From: an uncultured Lachnospiraceae bacterium
Lineage (GTDB): Bacteria; Bacillota; Clostridia; Lachnospirales; Lachnospiraceae
Reading direction: 5' to 3'
DNA length: 9,167 bases
Assembly (NCBI GenBank): GCA_902796375.1
Contig: CADBOW010000061.1
Location: 1-9,167, forward strand
Positions 1 to 7,551 of this stretch are shown here, in pieces. The position numbers and the translations under genes were made by a program. Each line of letters starts with the position of its first letter. Within the stretch, counting starts at the first letter, position 1. The notes beneath the pieces are model-generated. The model saw only the letters and a list, made by a program, of their open reading frames with translations, made no database searches and was not told the origin of the DNA.

Positions 1-1811
1 CCTCGCATCAGGGCCGTGTACTGCTTATGGATCCGGATCATCTCCCGATGGAAATTGATCAGATCATGATCCTCAAAGCCCCAGGGATAGGTACGTCTGG
101 AATCCGGGTCGGTCCATCCTGTCACGCCGGCTTCATCTCCGTAATAAATGGTCGGTGCCCCCGGCCAGGTCATCTGGAATACAACCGCCTGCCGGAAGAT
201 TCCCTTGTTCACATCCTCGTTCGCCGCTTCCGGTCCCAGCGTATGGATCCGGCCGACTCGCCGGTTGGTACGGGTCAGGAAACGGGAATGATCGTGGTTG
301 GACAGCTCATTCATGGCCACCTGCAGCGAGCCTGCCATAAAGGTGGACATATAGTGCCGCATGGAGCCCACGAACATATCCTGATTTCCCAGGAAATCTC
401 CGCGGAACTCATCGCTGTGCTTCTCAACCCCCGTCAGGAACCAGGTGATGGGCTCCATAAATGCGCTGTAGTTCATAACGGTATCCCACTGGTCTCCCAG
501 CAGCCATGCCTTCGGGTCTCCGTAGTGCTCCGCCAGAATGATTGCCTCCGGATTTGCCTCCTTCACCGCCTTCCGGAAATCCCTCCAGAAGCGATGGTTG
601 AATTCCTCGGAATATCCGAGATCCGCTGCCACGTCCAGACGCCAGCCATCGGCGTTGTACGGCGGTGAGACCCATTTTCGTCCGATATTTAAAATGTACT
701 GATAGAGTTCGTCCGACTCCTCATAATTCAGCTTCGGCAGGGTATCATGTCCCCACCATCCATTATAGCTTCCGTTATCCGGCCATGCATTCTCATCCTG
801 GAAACGGAAGAACCTGCGATACCGGCTGTCACCGGTCAGATAAGCCCCCTTGGGATATTCCGGATTCTTATCGTAGATCTTCTCCTTGTCCATCCATTTG
901 TTGAAGGAGCCGCAATGATTGAATACGCCATCCAGGATCACCTTCATCCCGCGCTTATGCGCCTCCTCAACCAGCTGGATAAATACCTGATTGGAGGCTT
1001 CCAGATTCGCCTTATCCGTAACACGGGTGATATATCTTGTTGCATTTGCATTGTCAAGGGAGTCCGGAGGAAGGAGCTGGCCTTCATCCTTTACGATCTT
1101 GCCGAAATGCGGATCCACATAGTCATAATCCTGAATATCATACTTATGGTTGGAGGGCGACACGAAGATCGGATTCAGATAAATGGCATCCACACCCAGA
1201 TTTCTCAGGTAGTCCAGCTTATTGATGACACCCTGCAGGTCGCCTCCGTAAAAATTGCCCACATCCATATTTTCCGGATATCTGTTCCAGTCCTCGATCC
1301 GGCGGACCGGCTGGCCGATATAACTGTACTCATTCGTAAGTACATCATTTGAAGGATCTCCGTTGCAGAAACGATCCACATAGATCTGGTAGAATACGGC
1401 ACCCTTGGCCCAATCGGGGGTATGGAAGCCGGGGCAGACCTCAAAATCATAGGTCCGGTTCAGATCCTTATGCTTGGAAACCCGGTTATAATAAACCACG
1501 ACACGTCCCGCATGGATCTCATAATAGTAGCGGATCCTCTCCGTGACATTCGGAAGCACCACCTCATAATAATCGAACAGGGACGTACTTTCCGCGATCT
1601 TCATCTCGTAACGGTCGTCATTTACAACAACGTATACGCCATCCACATTATCCACCGCTGTCCGAAAACGCAGAGTGATGTCATCCCCTACCTTCGGCTC
1701 GGAGGGAATGCAGAAATTCTCCGTCCCGTCGCTGAAAAGCGCACCAAAATTCAGGATCGATGTTGAATTGTAGATGTATTCCAATAATCTCAGAGAATGA
1801 TCATCCCGCAT
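1..1811 (-). CDS. GH13 alpha-glucan hydrolase, neopullulanase/cyclomaltodextrinase-like (partial, C-terminus off window)
   Basis: I translated the minus strand from the ATG at 1811; the frame stays open for 603 codons to the window edge, so the C-terminal end is missing. Residues about 15-125 form an N-terminal beta domain of the kind seen in neopullulanases (CBM34-like). The TIM barrel opens with YQIYVDRF (141-148). GH13 conserved regions are visible: DGVFNH (294-299), WRLDVA with nucleophile D393, ILAEH with acid/base E428, and SNHD with transition-state Asp D507. The fifth region reads LPKLN (358-362), close to the MPKLN typical of subfamily GH13_20; the insertion before DGVFNH also recalls amylopullulanase-type enzymes. 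There is no signal peptide, so it probably hydrolyses imported maltodextrins, cyclodextrins or pullulan fragments in the cytoplasm. It begins 47 bases after the ATPase with AGGGAG about 9 bases before the ATG. Family is certain; exact substrate is not. Confidence 0.93.
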   Translation of the reverse strand, partial: MRDDHSLRLLEYIYNSTSILNFGALFSDGTENFCIPSEPKVGDDITLRFRTAVDNVDGVYVVVNDDRYEMKIAESTSLFDYYEVVLPNVTERIRYYYEIHAGRVVVYYNRVSKHKDLNRTYDFEVCPGFHTPDWAKGAVFYQIYVDRFCNGDPSNDVLTNEYSYIGQPVRRIEDWNRYPENMDVGNFYGGDLQGVINKLDYLRNLGVDAIYLNPIFVSPSNHKYDIQDYDYVDPHFGKIVKDEGQLLPPDSLDNANATRYITRVTDKANLEASNQVFIQLVEEAHKRGMKVILDGVFNHCGSFNKWMDKEKIYDKNPEYPKGAYLTGDSRYRRFFRFQDENAWPDNGSYNGWWGHDTLPKLNYEESDELYQYILNIGRKWVSPPYNADGWRLDVAADLGYSEEFNHRFWRDFRKAVKEANPEAIILAEHYGDPKAWLLGDQWDTVMNYSAFMEPITWFLTGVEKHSDEFRGDFLGNQDMFVGSMRHYMSTFMAGSLQVAMNELSNHDHSRFLTRTNRRVGRIHTLGPEAANEDVNKGIFRQAVVFQMTWPGAPTIYYGDEAGVTGWTDPDSRRTYPWGFEDHDLINFHREMIRIHKQYTALMR

Positions 1812-1858
1812 GTTTCCATCTCCCTTTTGCTCCGATGCCTTCCGGGTCACGAAGCAGT

Positions 1859-4234
1859 CTATCCTTCCGATTCTTCTTTCTCATCCGTGAAGAGCTTTCT
1901 TCCCCATTTGTCAAATGCCACCATGATCAGCCATGCCAGAAAAGCACCTACTGCAGTGATCCCAATGGATATGAAAGTGCTCTGGGTGGACACGCTCACA
2001 TTGATAAACGCCTTCCACAGCACCACAACGCTGAAGAGCATGCCTACCGTTGAGACCGCAAATACAAAGCATCGGTACCTGTTCATAGGCCTCAGCTGCC
2101 TCCACAGCATCACGAAACCGATGGTGGAAAGCAGGTACATCGCGCATACGGCGATCTCATCCCTGGTGAAGTCAAACATATCTCCGCAGACGGTGAGCAC
2201 TGCAACCAGTGCAGACGCAGACACGGCCGCAGGTGCCGATCCGATCAGCGTTCGCGTCAGCAGCCGCCCCTTCTGTTTCTTCGTATTATTCTCCATCGCC
2301 AGAAGGAATCCGGGGATCCCGATATTAAAGGCGGAAACCAGGGATATCATGGCAACCGTAAGAGGATAATGCGTGGTTGTGGCCAGGGAGAATACCGAAA
2401 GGATCAGTGAAAATATATTCTTATACAGGAACAGCATACTGGATCTCGTGATATTGTTGATGATCCGCCGTCCCTCCGTCACGATCTGCTCCATATGGGA
2501 GAAATCGGAATCCAGCAGAACAACCTGCGCCGCCTGACGTGCGGCATCACTACCGCCGCCCATGGCGATGGAGCAGTCCGCCTCCTTCATGGCCAGGATA
2601 TCATTTACACCGTCTCCCGTCATGGCAACCCGTTCACCATTTGCCTTGATGGCCTCCACCAGACGTTTCTTCTGTTCCGGCTTAACCCGGCCGAATACCG
2701 TATATTTCTTCACAGCCTCCCGGTAATGGGTCTCCGTGATCAGCTTCCCGGCATCCACATAGTTTTCCGCCCCGTCGATCTTCGCCTCGAGGGCTACACG
2801 GGATACTGTAAGAGGATTATCACCGGAAATGACCTTGACCTTAACTCCCTGCTCCTTGAAATAGGAGAAGGTTCCCGGAGCCGTTTCACGGATCTCATTT
2901 GCCAGACTCACGAAAAGGATCGGCGTCACATGCGCCCGATCCCGCTGATCCCCGGCATCCGATCTCTGAACCAGAGCCAGCACACGCTGTCCCTTGCCGG
3001 TATAGGTTTCTATTCCGGCCCGGTTCTCCTCCATCTGGTCTTCTGCCAGAAGGAACTCAGGTGCACCCAGACGATAGATCTTCTCTGACAGACGGATCTC
3101 GGAGTATTTTGTCTTGGAACTGAAGGGGGAGATCGCCGTCGCCTTCAGCGGCTCGGTCCCCGTATAATGCTTCTGCAGCGCCACCATGGTGATATTGGCA
3201 TCCGGCACCGTATGTACATAACGGGAAAGCAGCTCCTCCGCTTCCTTCTTCTGTTCTTCGCTCCGATCAGCCGGAGCAAATACCGATGTAACACTCATCA
3301 CATCATTTGTGATGGTTCCGGTCTTATCCACACAGAGTACATCAACACGTGCCAGTGTTTCGATACTCTTCATATCATGCAGCAGAACCTTGTTCTTGGC
3401 CAGCTTCGCCGAACTGATGGACAGTGCGATGGTAAGCAGCAGATACAGTCCCTCCGGGATCATACCGATCACCGCGCCGACCATTCCAACCACAGCCTCC
3501 TGGAAGGTATGATGATTTATCTCCAGTGATTGATACAGCAGACCGCCGCCCACCGGAATGATTATGATACCTGCCACCAGGACAATGATCTCTATATCAC
3601 GGATCAGCTCCGATTTCTTGTTCTTGACTTCCTTCGCCTTCGCTGTCAGCTTTGCGGCATAGGACTCCGCTCCCACACGGATCAGCCTGGCCACACAGCT
3701 CCCGGAAACCACAAAGCTTCCGGACATCAGCTCGCTTCCCTTCTTCTTTTCGATCTCATCGGATTCTCCGGTCAGAAGAGCTTCATTTGCGGAGATCTTC
3801 CCGTCCACCACCTCAGCATCCGCCGGGATCTGCTGCCCGGCTGACAGGATGACCAGATCTCCCAGCACCAGCTTGTCCATATCGATGGTCACAGCCCGCC
3901 CGTTCCGGATCGCCGTATACTCCGTGGTATCCAGCAGCGAAAGACTGTCCAGTACCTTCTTGGCCTTGAGCTGCTGGACGATACCGATGATCATATTTGC
4001 AATGATCACAGGCAAAAACAGCAGGCTTCGGTAAGCGCCCGCAATGATGACCAGGATCGCCAGACCGAAGAAAATAGCATTAAAATAAGTGCAGACATTT
4101 GCTATCACAATCCCTGCAACACTCTGTGAGCTCTGATCCGGAAGCGCATTGGAGTTGCCTTCCTTCGTCAGCTTCTCCGCCTCCTCCGTTGTCAGCCCTT
4201 TCAGATTCAGTTGTTCGATCTCTTTCTCATCCAT
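1859..4234 (-). CDS. Cation-transporting P-type ATPase, CtpE-like (probable Ca2+ pump)
   Basis: This is a complete HAD-type P-type ATPase of 791 residues from the ATG at 4234. Motifs in order: actuator TGES (155-158), M4 PEGL (260-263), phosphorylation site DKTGT with D303, nucleotide-binding KGQR near 414, and hinge TGDGVND (539-545). Helices pair as M1-M2 (about 41-88), M3-M4 (about 214-275) and six helices M5-M10 between about 597 and 770. There is no N-terminal heavy-metal domain and no CPC motif in M4, which excludes P1B pumps; PEGL fits P2-type or CtpE-like pumps. Mycobacterial CtpE is linked to Ca2+, so Ca2+ or another divalent cation is the best guess, in either direction. An in-frame TTG at 4282 would add 16 residues, but those are encoded by a perfect hairpin and look unlike protein; I prefer the ATG although its own ribosome site is weak (AAGGA is 18 bases away). 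GH13 follows downstream. Confidence 0.92.
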   Translation of the reverse strand: MDEKEIEQLNLKGLTTEEAEKLTKEGNSNALPDQSSQSVAGIVIANVCTYFNAIFFGLAILVIIAGAYRSLLFLPVIIANMIIGIVQQLKAKKVLDSLSLLDTTEYTAIRNGRAVTIDMDKLVLGDLVILSAGQQIPADAEVVDGKISANEALLTGESDEIEKKKGSELMSGSFVVSGSCVARLIRVGAESYAAKLTAKAKEVKNKKSELIRDIEIIVLVAGIIIIPVGGGLLYQSLEINHHTFQEAVVGMVGAVIGMIPEGLYLLLTIALSISSAKLAKNKVLLHDMKSIETLARVDVLCVDKTGTITNDVMSVTSVFAPADRSEEQKKEAEELLSRYVHTVPDANITMVALQKHYTGTEPLKATAISPFSSKTKYSEIRLSEKIYRLGAPEFLLAEDQMEENRAGIETYTGKGQRVLALVQRSDAGDQRDRAHVTPILFVSLANEIRETAPGTFSYFKEQGVKVKVISGDNPLTVSRVALEAKIDGAENYVDAGKLITETHYREAVKKYTVFGRVKPEQKKRLVEAIKANGERVAMTGDGVNDILAMKEADCSIAMGGGSDAARQAAQVVLLDSDFSHMEQIVTEGRRIINNITRSSMLFLYKNIFSLILSVFSLATTTHYPLTVAMISLVSAFNIGIPGFLLAMENNTKKQKGRLLTRTLIGSAPAAVSASALVAVLTVCGDMFDFTRDEIAVCAMYLLSTIGFVMLWRQLRPMNRYRCFVFAVSTVGMLFSVVVLWKAFINVSVSTQSTFISIGITAVGAFLAWLIMVAFDKWGRKLFTDEKEESEG

Positions 4235-4257
4235 CTTTCTGCAAGCTCTGTTTCCTT

Positions 4258-4278
4258 CATGCCCGGATCCCGGGCATG
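4258..4278 (-). promoter_or_regulatory. Perfect hairpin in the 5' leader of the P-type ATPase gene
   Basis: A 9-base arm (CATGCCCGG) is followed by three bases and its exact reverse complement. It ends 23 bases before the ATPase ATG and starts just after a candidate transcription start. No T-run follows on either strand, so it is not a classical terminator. It may stabilise the mRNA 5' end, mask translation signals, or be a protein-binding inverted repeat. The inverted repeat is seen directly; the role is inference. Confidence 0.5.
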
Positions 4279-4289
4279 TCAATGTATAT

Positions 4290-4318
4290 ATCTTACTATT
4301 CTTTCCTCTGATTTACAA
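4290..4318 (-). promoter_or_regulatory. Candidate SigA-type promoter for ATPase-GH13
   Basis: On the minus strand TTGTAA (4318-4313) is separated by exactly 17 bases from TAAGAT (4295-4290). Each hexamer matches the SigA consensus at four of six positions. The expected start is near 4283, which puts the hairpin at 4258-4278 at the very 5' end of the transcript. It lies in the roughly 100-base gap between the zinc-ribbon gene and the ATPase. This is a pattern match only. Confidence 0.35.
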
Positions 4319-4336
4319 GGACAAATACCCTATCCA

Positions 4337-5674
4337 TCATGGCGTCTCATGCATCTGTCCGCTGTCCGGCTGCGCTTCCATCACCGTATCATTTGCTATC
4401 ACTTCGATACGATCCGATGCGATGATGATCCGGATCCGGATCTGGGAGTCATACAGAGTTGCGTCCGTTCCGATCCTGTCCGATGCGATATAATTCCCCG
4501 TATAGGGGTCCTGCTCGACATTCCAGCGAAGCTCCGCATTTTCCAGGCTGCGATCCGACGGCCGGCCGTCCTTATAGACACATAACACTCTGTACTCAAC
4601 TGCTGCCCCGGCCAGGCTGGCCAGCTGCACCCGTACTTCACAGAATTCCAGCTGCGCCACATAAACCTGATCCGAAACCGGAGTATTCAGACCATAGCTC
4701 ACCGGAGCCATCCTGCTTTCATCCGGTTTTACGGACAGGATATAATCATAAACTCCGTCCTCCGCCGGATGCAGGTATGCGTTCAATTCACCGGAAAATG
4801 CATATCCGCCCTGCACCTGGCAGATCGAGCCCACCGGATTGCCGATCACGCAGTCTCCTTTGAATTTCCGGGGATTCTGCGTATCGATGCTGAGGGAGAA
4901 ATTCTCCACGGCCCGGGTGGGGATTCCCTTCGCCACCTCATCCCGGATCAGCTCCGTCATCCCGTTTTCCCTGATCTCAAGCTCCCCCCGGTCCGTCTCA
5001 GTCCATACGGTGTCCGTCACCTTCCATCCGAAGGGGAAGGAATATCCGGCCTTCAGATCCAGGATCAGTTTCTGCCGCAGACGTTCATCCTCCAGGGTAA
5101 CCTCATACCTGGCATGAATGTTGAAGAAGCCCTCCGCTTCCATCAGCTTCAGCTCCCTGATCTCCATTTCCCGGTAATTCGCGCCGTTCACCGTATAGGC
5201 GAATGCGGGGATCGCATCCCGAAGGCTGTCTCCGCCGCGAACGAAGGACCTGCGGATCAGGACCAGGATCAGAAAGAAAATGCTGATCAGCAGCAGGATC
5301 GATGCAGGGATCAGAAGCCAGCGGGGCTCCTTCCTGCGCTTCTCCCGCTTCTCCGGCGGCTCCGCCTGCGGGGGCTGCTGCGCATACTCCTGTGTATACT
5401 GCTGCGGTGGCGCATACTGCGGCACACCGGCCGGTTGCTGCGGCGGTGTCGTAGTCGGTTGCTGTATCCCGGTCGGCTGCGGCGGTGCATACTGCGGCCC
5501 GTCGGCCGGTTGCTGCGGTGCACCGGCCATCCCCTGCGTCGATGCATCGGTTTCCTGCGGCGTATACTGCGGCGTCCCGTACTGCGGGAGCTCCGTCCCC
5601 AGCCATGTATTACAGAAAGGACAGTATTGACTGTCCTTTTCAATCTGTTTATCGCAAAATCTGCAATATCTCAT
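4337..5674 (-). CDS. Zinc-ribbon, Pro/Gln-rich, single-pass membrane protein with unrecognised external domain
   Basis: This 445-residue protein begins with a zinc ribbon, CxxC at 4-7 and CxxC at 18-21. A Pro/Gln/Tyr-rich linker spans about 28-107 and contains two related blocks 25 residues apart (54-67 and 79-92, each with PQYAPPQ). A basic stretch (109-118) precedes one hydrophobic helix (119-140). By the positive-inside rule the zinc ribbon and linker are cytoplasmic and the remaining 300 residues are outside. The outer part looks beta-rich and I recognise no family in it. The overall layout recalls zinc-ribbon membrane proteins of Firmicutes, some of which respond to cell-envelope conditions, but that does not set a function here. 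The start is backed by AAAGG nine bases upstream, lying inside the end of the SseB-like gene; only four bases separate the two genes, implying co-transcription and probably coupled translation. Confidence 0.88.
   Translation of the reverse strand: MRYCRFCDKQIEKDSQYCPFCNTWLGTELPQYGTPQYTPQETDASTQGMAGAPQQPADGPQYAPPQPTGIQQPTTTPPQQPAGVPQYAPPQQYTQEYAQQPPQAEPPEKREKRRKEPRWLLIPASILLLISIFFLILVLIRRSFVRGGDSLRDAIPAFAYTVNGANYREMEIRELKLMEAEGFFNIHARYEVTLEDERLRQKLILDLKAGYSFPFGWKVTDTVWTETDRGELEIRENGMTELIRDEVAKGIPTRAVENFSLSIDTQNPRKFKGDCVIGNPVGSICQVQGGYAFSGELNAYLHPAEDGVYDYILSVKPDESRMAPVSYGLNTPVSDQVYVAQLEFCEVRVQLASLAGAAVEYRVLCVYKDGRPSDRSLENAELRWNVEQDPYTGNYIASDRIGTDATLYDSQIRIRIIIASDRIEVIANDTVMEAQPDSGQMHETP
5399..5515 (-). 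repeat. Two-copy imperfect repeat with 75-base spacing in the Pro/Gln linker
   Basis: Within the zinc-ribbon membrane protein, residues 54-67 (QQPADGPQYAPPQP) and 79-92 (QQPAGVPQYAPPQQ) are near copies, and the DNA is also similar (CAGCAACCGGCC starts both). The spacing of 75 bases keeps the frame. The region is G/C-rich low-complexity DNA made of CCG, CAG and TAT codons, likely to vary in copy number among strains. Confidence 0.7.
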
Positions 5675-5678
5675 ATAC

Positions 5679-6155
5679 TTATGCCTTTAATTCCCTGGCC
5701 TTCAACATAGCCATATGCTTCAGCCCTTCATTGGGAAGGATCACATTGTCGCTGAAAGGATTCACCACGATACCGTCACCGTCTCCGATGATCTTCATAT
5801 AGTCATCAAATTCCAGCGTCAATGCCATAACATCTTCGCTGAGGAACATCTCTCCCTTCCTTACCTCCAGCCAGTTCGTGAAGGCAGGAAAGAACTGTTT
5901 CCCATCCGGTGCCGTTAACTGTACAAAGGCAAATTCCTTCCCCTCCTTGAAGGTTCCGGTGCCGTTGGGACGCATGTCCACCGCATCCGGTGACGCCTTG
6001 ATCACCGCCAGGAACTTTCCCTCCATGGCGATGGAGCGGGCAACCACATTCATACATTCCATAAATTCCGGGCTCCCCGGCTTCAGCTGTCTGCGTTCCT
6101 CAAGATAACGATCCAGCTCCGGATTTTTCACCGGACTGTTTACTTCCATGTTCAT
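5679..6155 (-). CDS. SseB-domain protein
   Basis: The protein has 158 residues from the ATG at 6155. The segment from about residue 35 onward matches the SseB N-terminal domain: a hydrophobic strand with FLAVIKA, then the FFPAFTNWLE block, and near the end GIVVNPFSDNVILP, the most recognisable SseB signature. There is no signal peptide or membrane helix, so it is cytoplasmic. The family is named for an enterobacterial protein (enhanced serine sensitivity), but its Firmicutes members have no agreed biochemical role. An upstream in-frame TTG at 6170 is rejected because it overlaps the ribosome site GGAGG (6168-6164), which sits eight bases before the ATG at 6155. It is the first gene after the larC terminator and is followed after four bases by the zinc-ribbon membrane protein, so the two proteins are likely made together and may work together. 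Confidence 0.88.
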   Translation of the reverse strand: MNMEVNSPVKNPELDRYLEERRQLKPGSPEFMECMNVVARSIAMEGKFLAVIKASPDAVDMRPNGTGTFKEGKEFAFVQLTAPDGKQFFPAFTNWLEVRKGEMFLSEDVMALTLEFDDYMKIIGDGDGIVVNPFSDNVILPNEGLKHMAMLKARELKA

Positions 6156-6163
6156 GCCATATT

Positions 6164-6168
6164 CCTCC
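6164..6168 (-). promoter_or_regulatory. Ribosome binding site fixing the SseB-like start
   Basis: GGAGG stands eight bases before the ATG at 6155. It overlaps the alternative TTG at 6170 and is 14 bases from the next in-frame ATG at 6149, so it selects 6155. Confidence 0.75.
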
Positions 6169-6210
6169 AATTGTTATGAATTCGATATTTCCAGAAAATC
6201 ACATACATAA

Positions 6211-6218
6211 ACTATACC
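6211..6218 (-). promoter_or_regulatory. Extended -10 promoter candidate for the sseB-like operon
   Basis: TATAGT (6216-6211, five of six matches to TATAAT) is preceded by TG plus one base, the extended -10 form. No convincing -35 is present because that position is occupied by the larC terminator stem and T-run, which fits an extended -10 promoter. The leader to the ATG at 6155 would be about 50 bases. Pattern match only. Confidence 0.45.
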
Positions 6219-6264
6219 AAAAAAAGGGGGAACAGTACAGAGCTTTCTCTACCGTCACCCCTTT
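6219..6264 (-). terminator. Intrinsic terminator after larC
   Basis: On the minus strand AAAGGGG pairs with CCCCTTT, and the stem continues inward for about eleven more positions with two mismatches and two G-T pairs to a six-base loop. The descending arm runs into seven T. It begins 33 bases after the larC stop. On the plus strand no T-run follows, so it acts in the larC direction. It separates the larBC unit from the sseB-like operon. Confidence 0.8.
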
Positions 6265-6297
6265 CTCCGGTATTACTTCCGGTCATGGTTCTTCAGC

Positions 6298-7551
6298 TCA
6301 TTTTTTGCTCAGCCGGTATCTCACCTCCTGCAGACTGAGCCCCTGCTCCTCTGCCACACGTACCAGATCGGCATATTCATATTTCTCTCTCCTGACTCCG
6401 TATCCTGTGGAGATCTTCCGCCGAACCGGTCCGAAGCAGGTTTCTTCCGTTTCAAGCTCCCGGTCCAGAACATACCGCCCCAGCTCCGCCCTGCGGATCC
6501 CGATGGTGGTGGTATTCCGGAAGATACAGCGAACCATCTTCTCCTCATCCTCCGGTTTGCAGAGCACCCGGATCAGGATCCCGGAACGCCCCTTCTTCAT
6601 TCCCACCGGAACGGTGTATACATCCAGCGCCCCCTCGTCGAACAGACAGTCCATGGCATAGGCGGCATCCTCCGCCGTAATATCATCCACATTACAGGAA
6701 AGCTCTGTTACCGTATCTGTCGCATCCCTGCCGGATCCCAGGATCGCACGCACGCAGTTCGCCACGGGAAAATCCTTCTTTCCCATGCCATATCCGACAG
6801 CCTCGGGGATCAATACCGGCATCTCTCCGAATTCATCCACAAAGTATTTCAGCAATGCCGCGCCGGTAGGAGTACAGAGTTCTCCCTCGATCCTTCCGCC
6901 GTAGATCGGAATCCCCTGCAGGATATAGGCCGTTGCAGGTGCCGGAACCGGAAGGATCCCATGGGCACAATGCACATGCCCGGATCCGGTATGAACCGGC
7001 GATGCGATCACCCGATCCGGCGCCAGCTCCTCCATCAGCATACAAACCGCCGTGACATCCGCCACCGCATCCATGGTTCCCACCTCATGGAAATGAATCT
7101 CATTCACCGGCTTTGCATGCACATGGCTTTCCGCCTCTGCGATCATGCCGAACACCTTCAGAACATTTTCCCGAACCGGATCCGAAATATTCAGATGGTC
7201 TCTCACGATATGTTCTATGTCCGCCATCCCGTGATGTTCATGGTGGTGGTGATCATGGTGGCCGTCATGATGGTAGTGCTCGTGGTGCTCTCCGTGATGG
7301 TGGTCCTCACCATGATGGTGGTCGTAATGATGCTCATGCTCACCTTCTTCCACCCCGTCCACCGTCACTCTCATGTGGGTTCCGGTGATCCCGCATTTTA
7401 CGGACACTTCCTTCTGGTATTTCACACCCGGAAGCCCGGCAGCATTCAAACGCTCCAGCATTTTCTCCCGGTCCGGGACAAGCTCCAGCAGCGCCGCCGT
7501 CAACATATCACCTGCAGCTCCCATGCCGCAATCCAGGTATAGTATTCTCAT
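6298..7551 (-). CDS. larC: Nickel-pincer cofactor biosynthesis nickel insertion protein LarC
   Basis: LarC inserts Ni2+ into pyridinium-3,5-bisthiocarboxylic acid mononucleotide in a CTP-dependent cyclometallation, completing the nickel-pincer nucleotide used by LarA-type racemases and epimerases; it acts in the cytoplasm. The 417 residues start with LYLDCGMGAAGDM. Family motifs include HFHEVGTMDAVADV (153-166), CTPTGAALL (226-234), NVDD (287-290) opening the C-terminal domain, and GMKKGRSG (318-325). A His-rich stretch at 72-107 holds 22 His in 36 residues and is probably a nickel-holding loop. In Lactobacillus plantarum the protein is split into larC1 and larC2, joined by a programmed frameshift; here it is one uninterrupted frame. 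The ATG overlaps the larB stop as ATGA, with GGAGG seven bases upstream, so the two are translationally coupled. LarE and LarA must be encoded elsewhere. Confidence 0.96.
   Translation of the reverse strand: MRILYLDCGMGAAGDMLTAALLELVPDREKMLERLNAAGLPGVKYQKEVSVKCGITGTHMRVTVDGVEEGEHEHHYDHHHGEDHHHGEHHEHYHHDGHHDHHHHEHHGMADIEHIVRDHLNISDPVRENVLKVFGMIAEAESHVHAKPVNEIHFHEVGTMDAVADVTAVCMLMEELAPDRVIASPVHTGSGHVHCAHGILPVPAPATAYILQGIPIYGGRIEGELCTPTGAALLKYFVDEFGEMPVLIPEAVGYGMGKKDFPVANCVRAILGSGRDATDTVTELSCNVDDITAEDAAYAMDCLFDEGALDVYTVPVGMKKGRSGILIRVLCKPEDEEKMVRCIFRNTTTIGIRRAELGRYVLDRELETEETCFGPVRRKISTGYGVRREKYEYADLVRVAEEQGLSLQEVRYRLSKK

Noticed and set aside
27..1766. Several plus-strand open frames across the left end
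   Set aside because: The minus strand carries an uninterrupted GH13 enzyme with all catalytic motifs; these frames are shadows of it.
1812..1858. Possible terminator between the ATPase and the GH13 gene
   Set aside because: Only a weak six-pair stem (GCTTCG with CGGAGC) and no T-run; the gap looks like a simple intra-operon spacer with a ribosome site.
4235..4282. N-terminal extension of the P-type ATPase from a TTG at 4282
   Set aside because: The extra 16 residues are encoded by the leader hairpin, the TTG has no ribosome site at proper distance, and the family-like sequence begins after the ATG at 4234.
4296..4340. Tiny frame of 14 codons starting at an ATG that overlaps the stop of the zinc-ribbon gene
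   Set aside because: No own ribosome site, overlaps the promoter candidate, and is too short to judge by composition.
4769..5710. Plus-strand open frame of 313 codons
   Set aside because: It is the complement of the zinc-ribbon membrane protein gene, with Arg/Leu-rich low-complexity translation arising from CAG/CCG codons; no ribosome site or family resemblance.
6961..7542. Plus-strand open frame with a long Val/Met-rich, membrane-like stretch
   Set aside because: It is the antisense of the His-rich part of larC; His codons read backwards give Met and Val. No ribosome site, and larC is certain.
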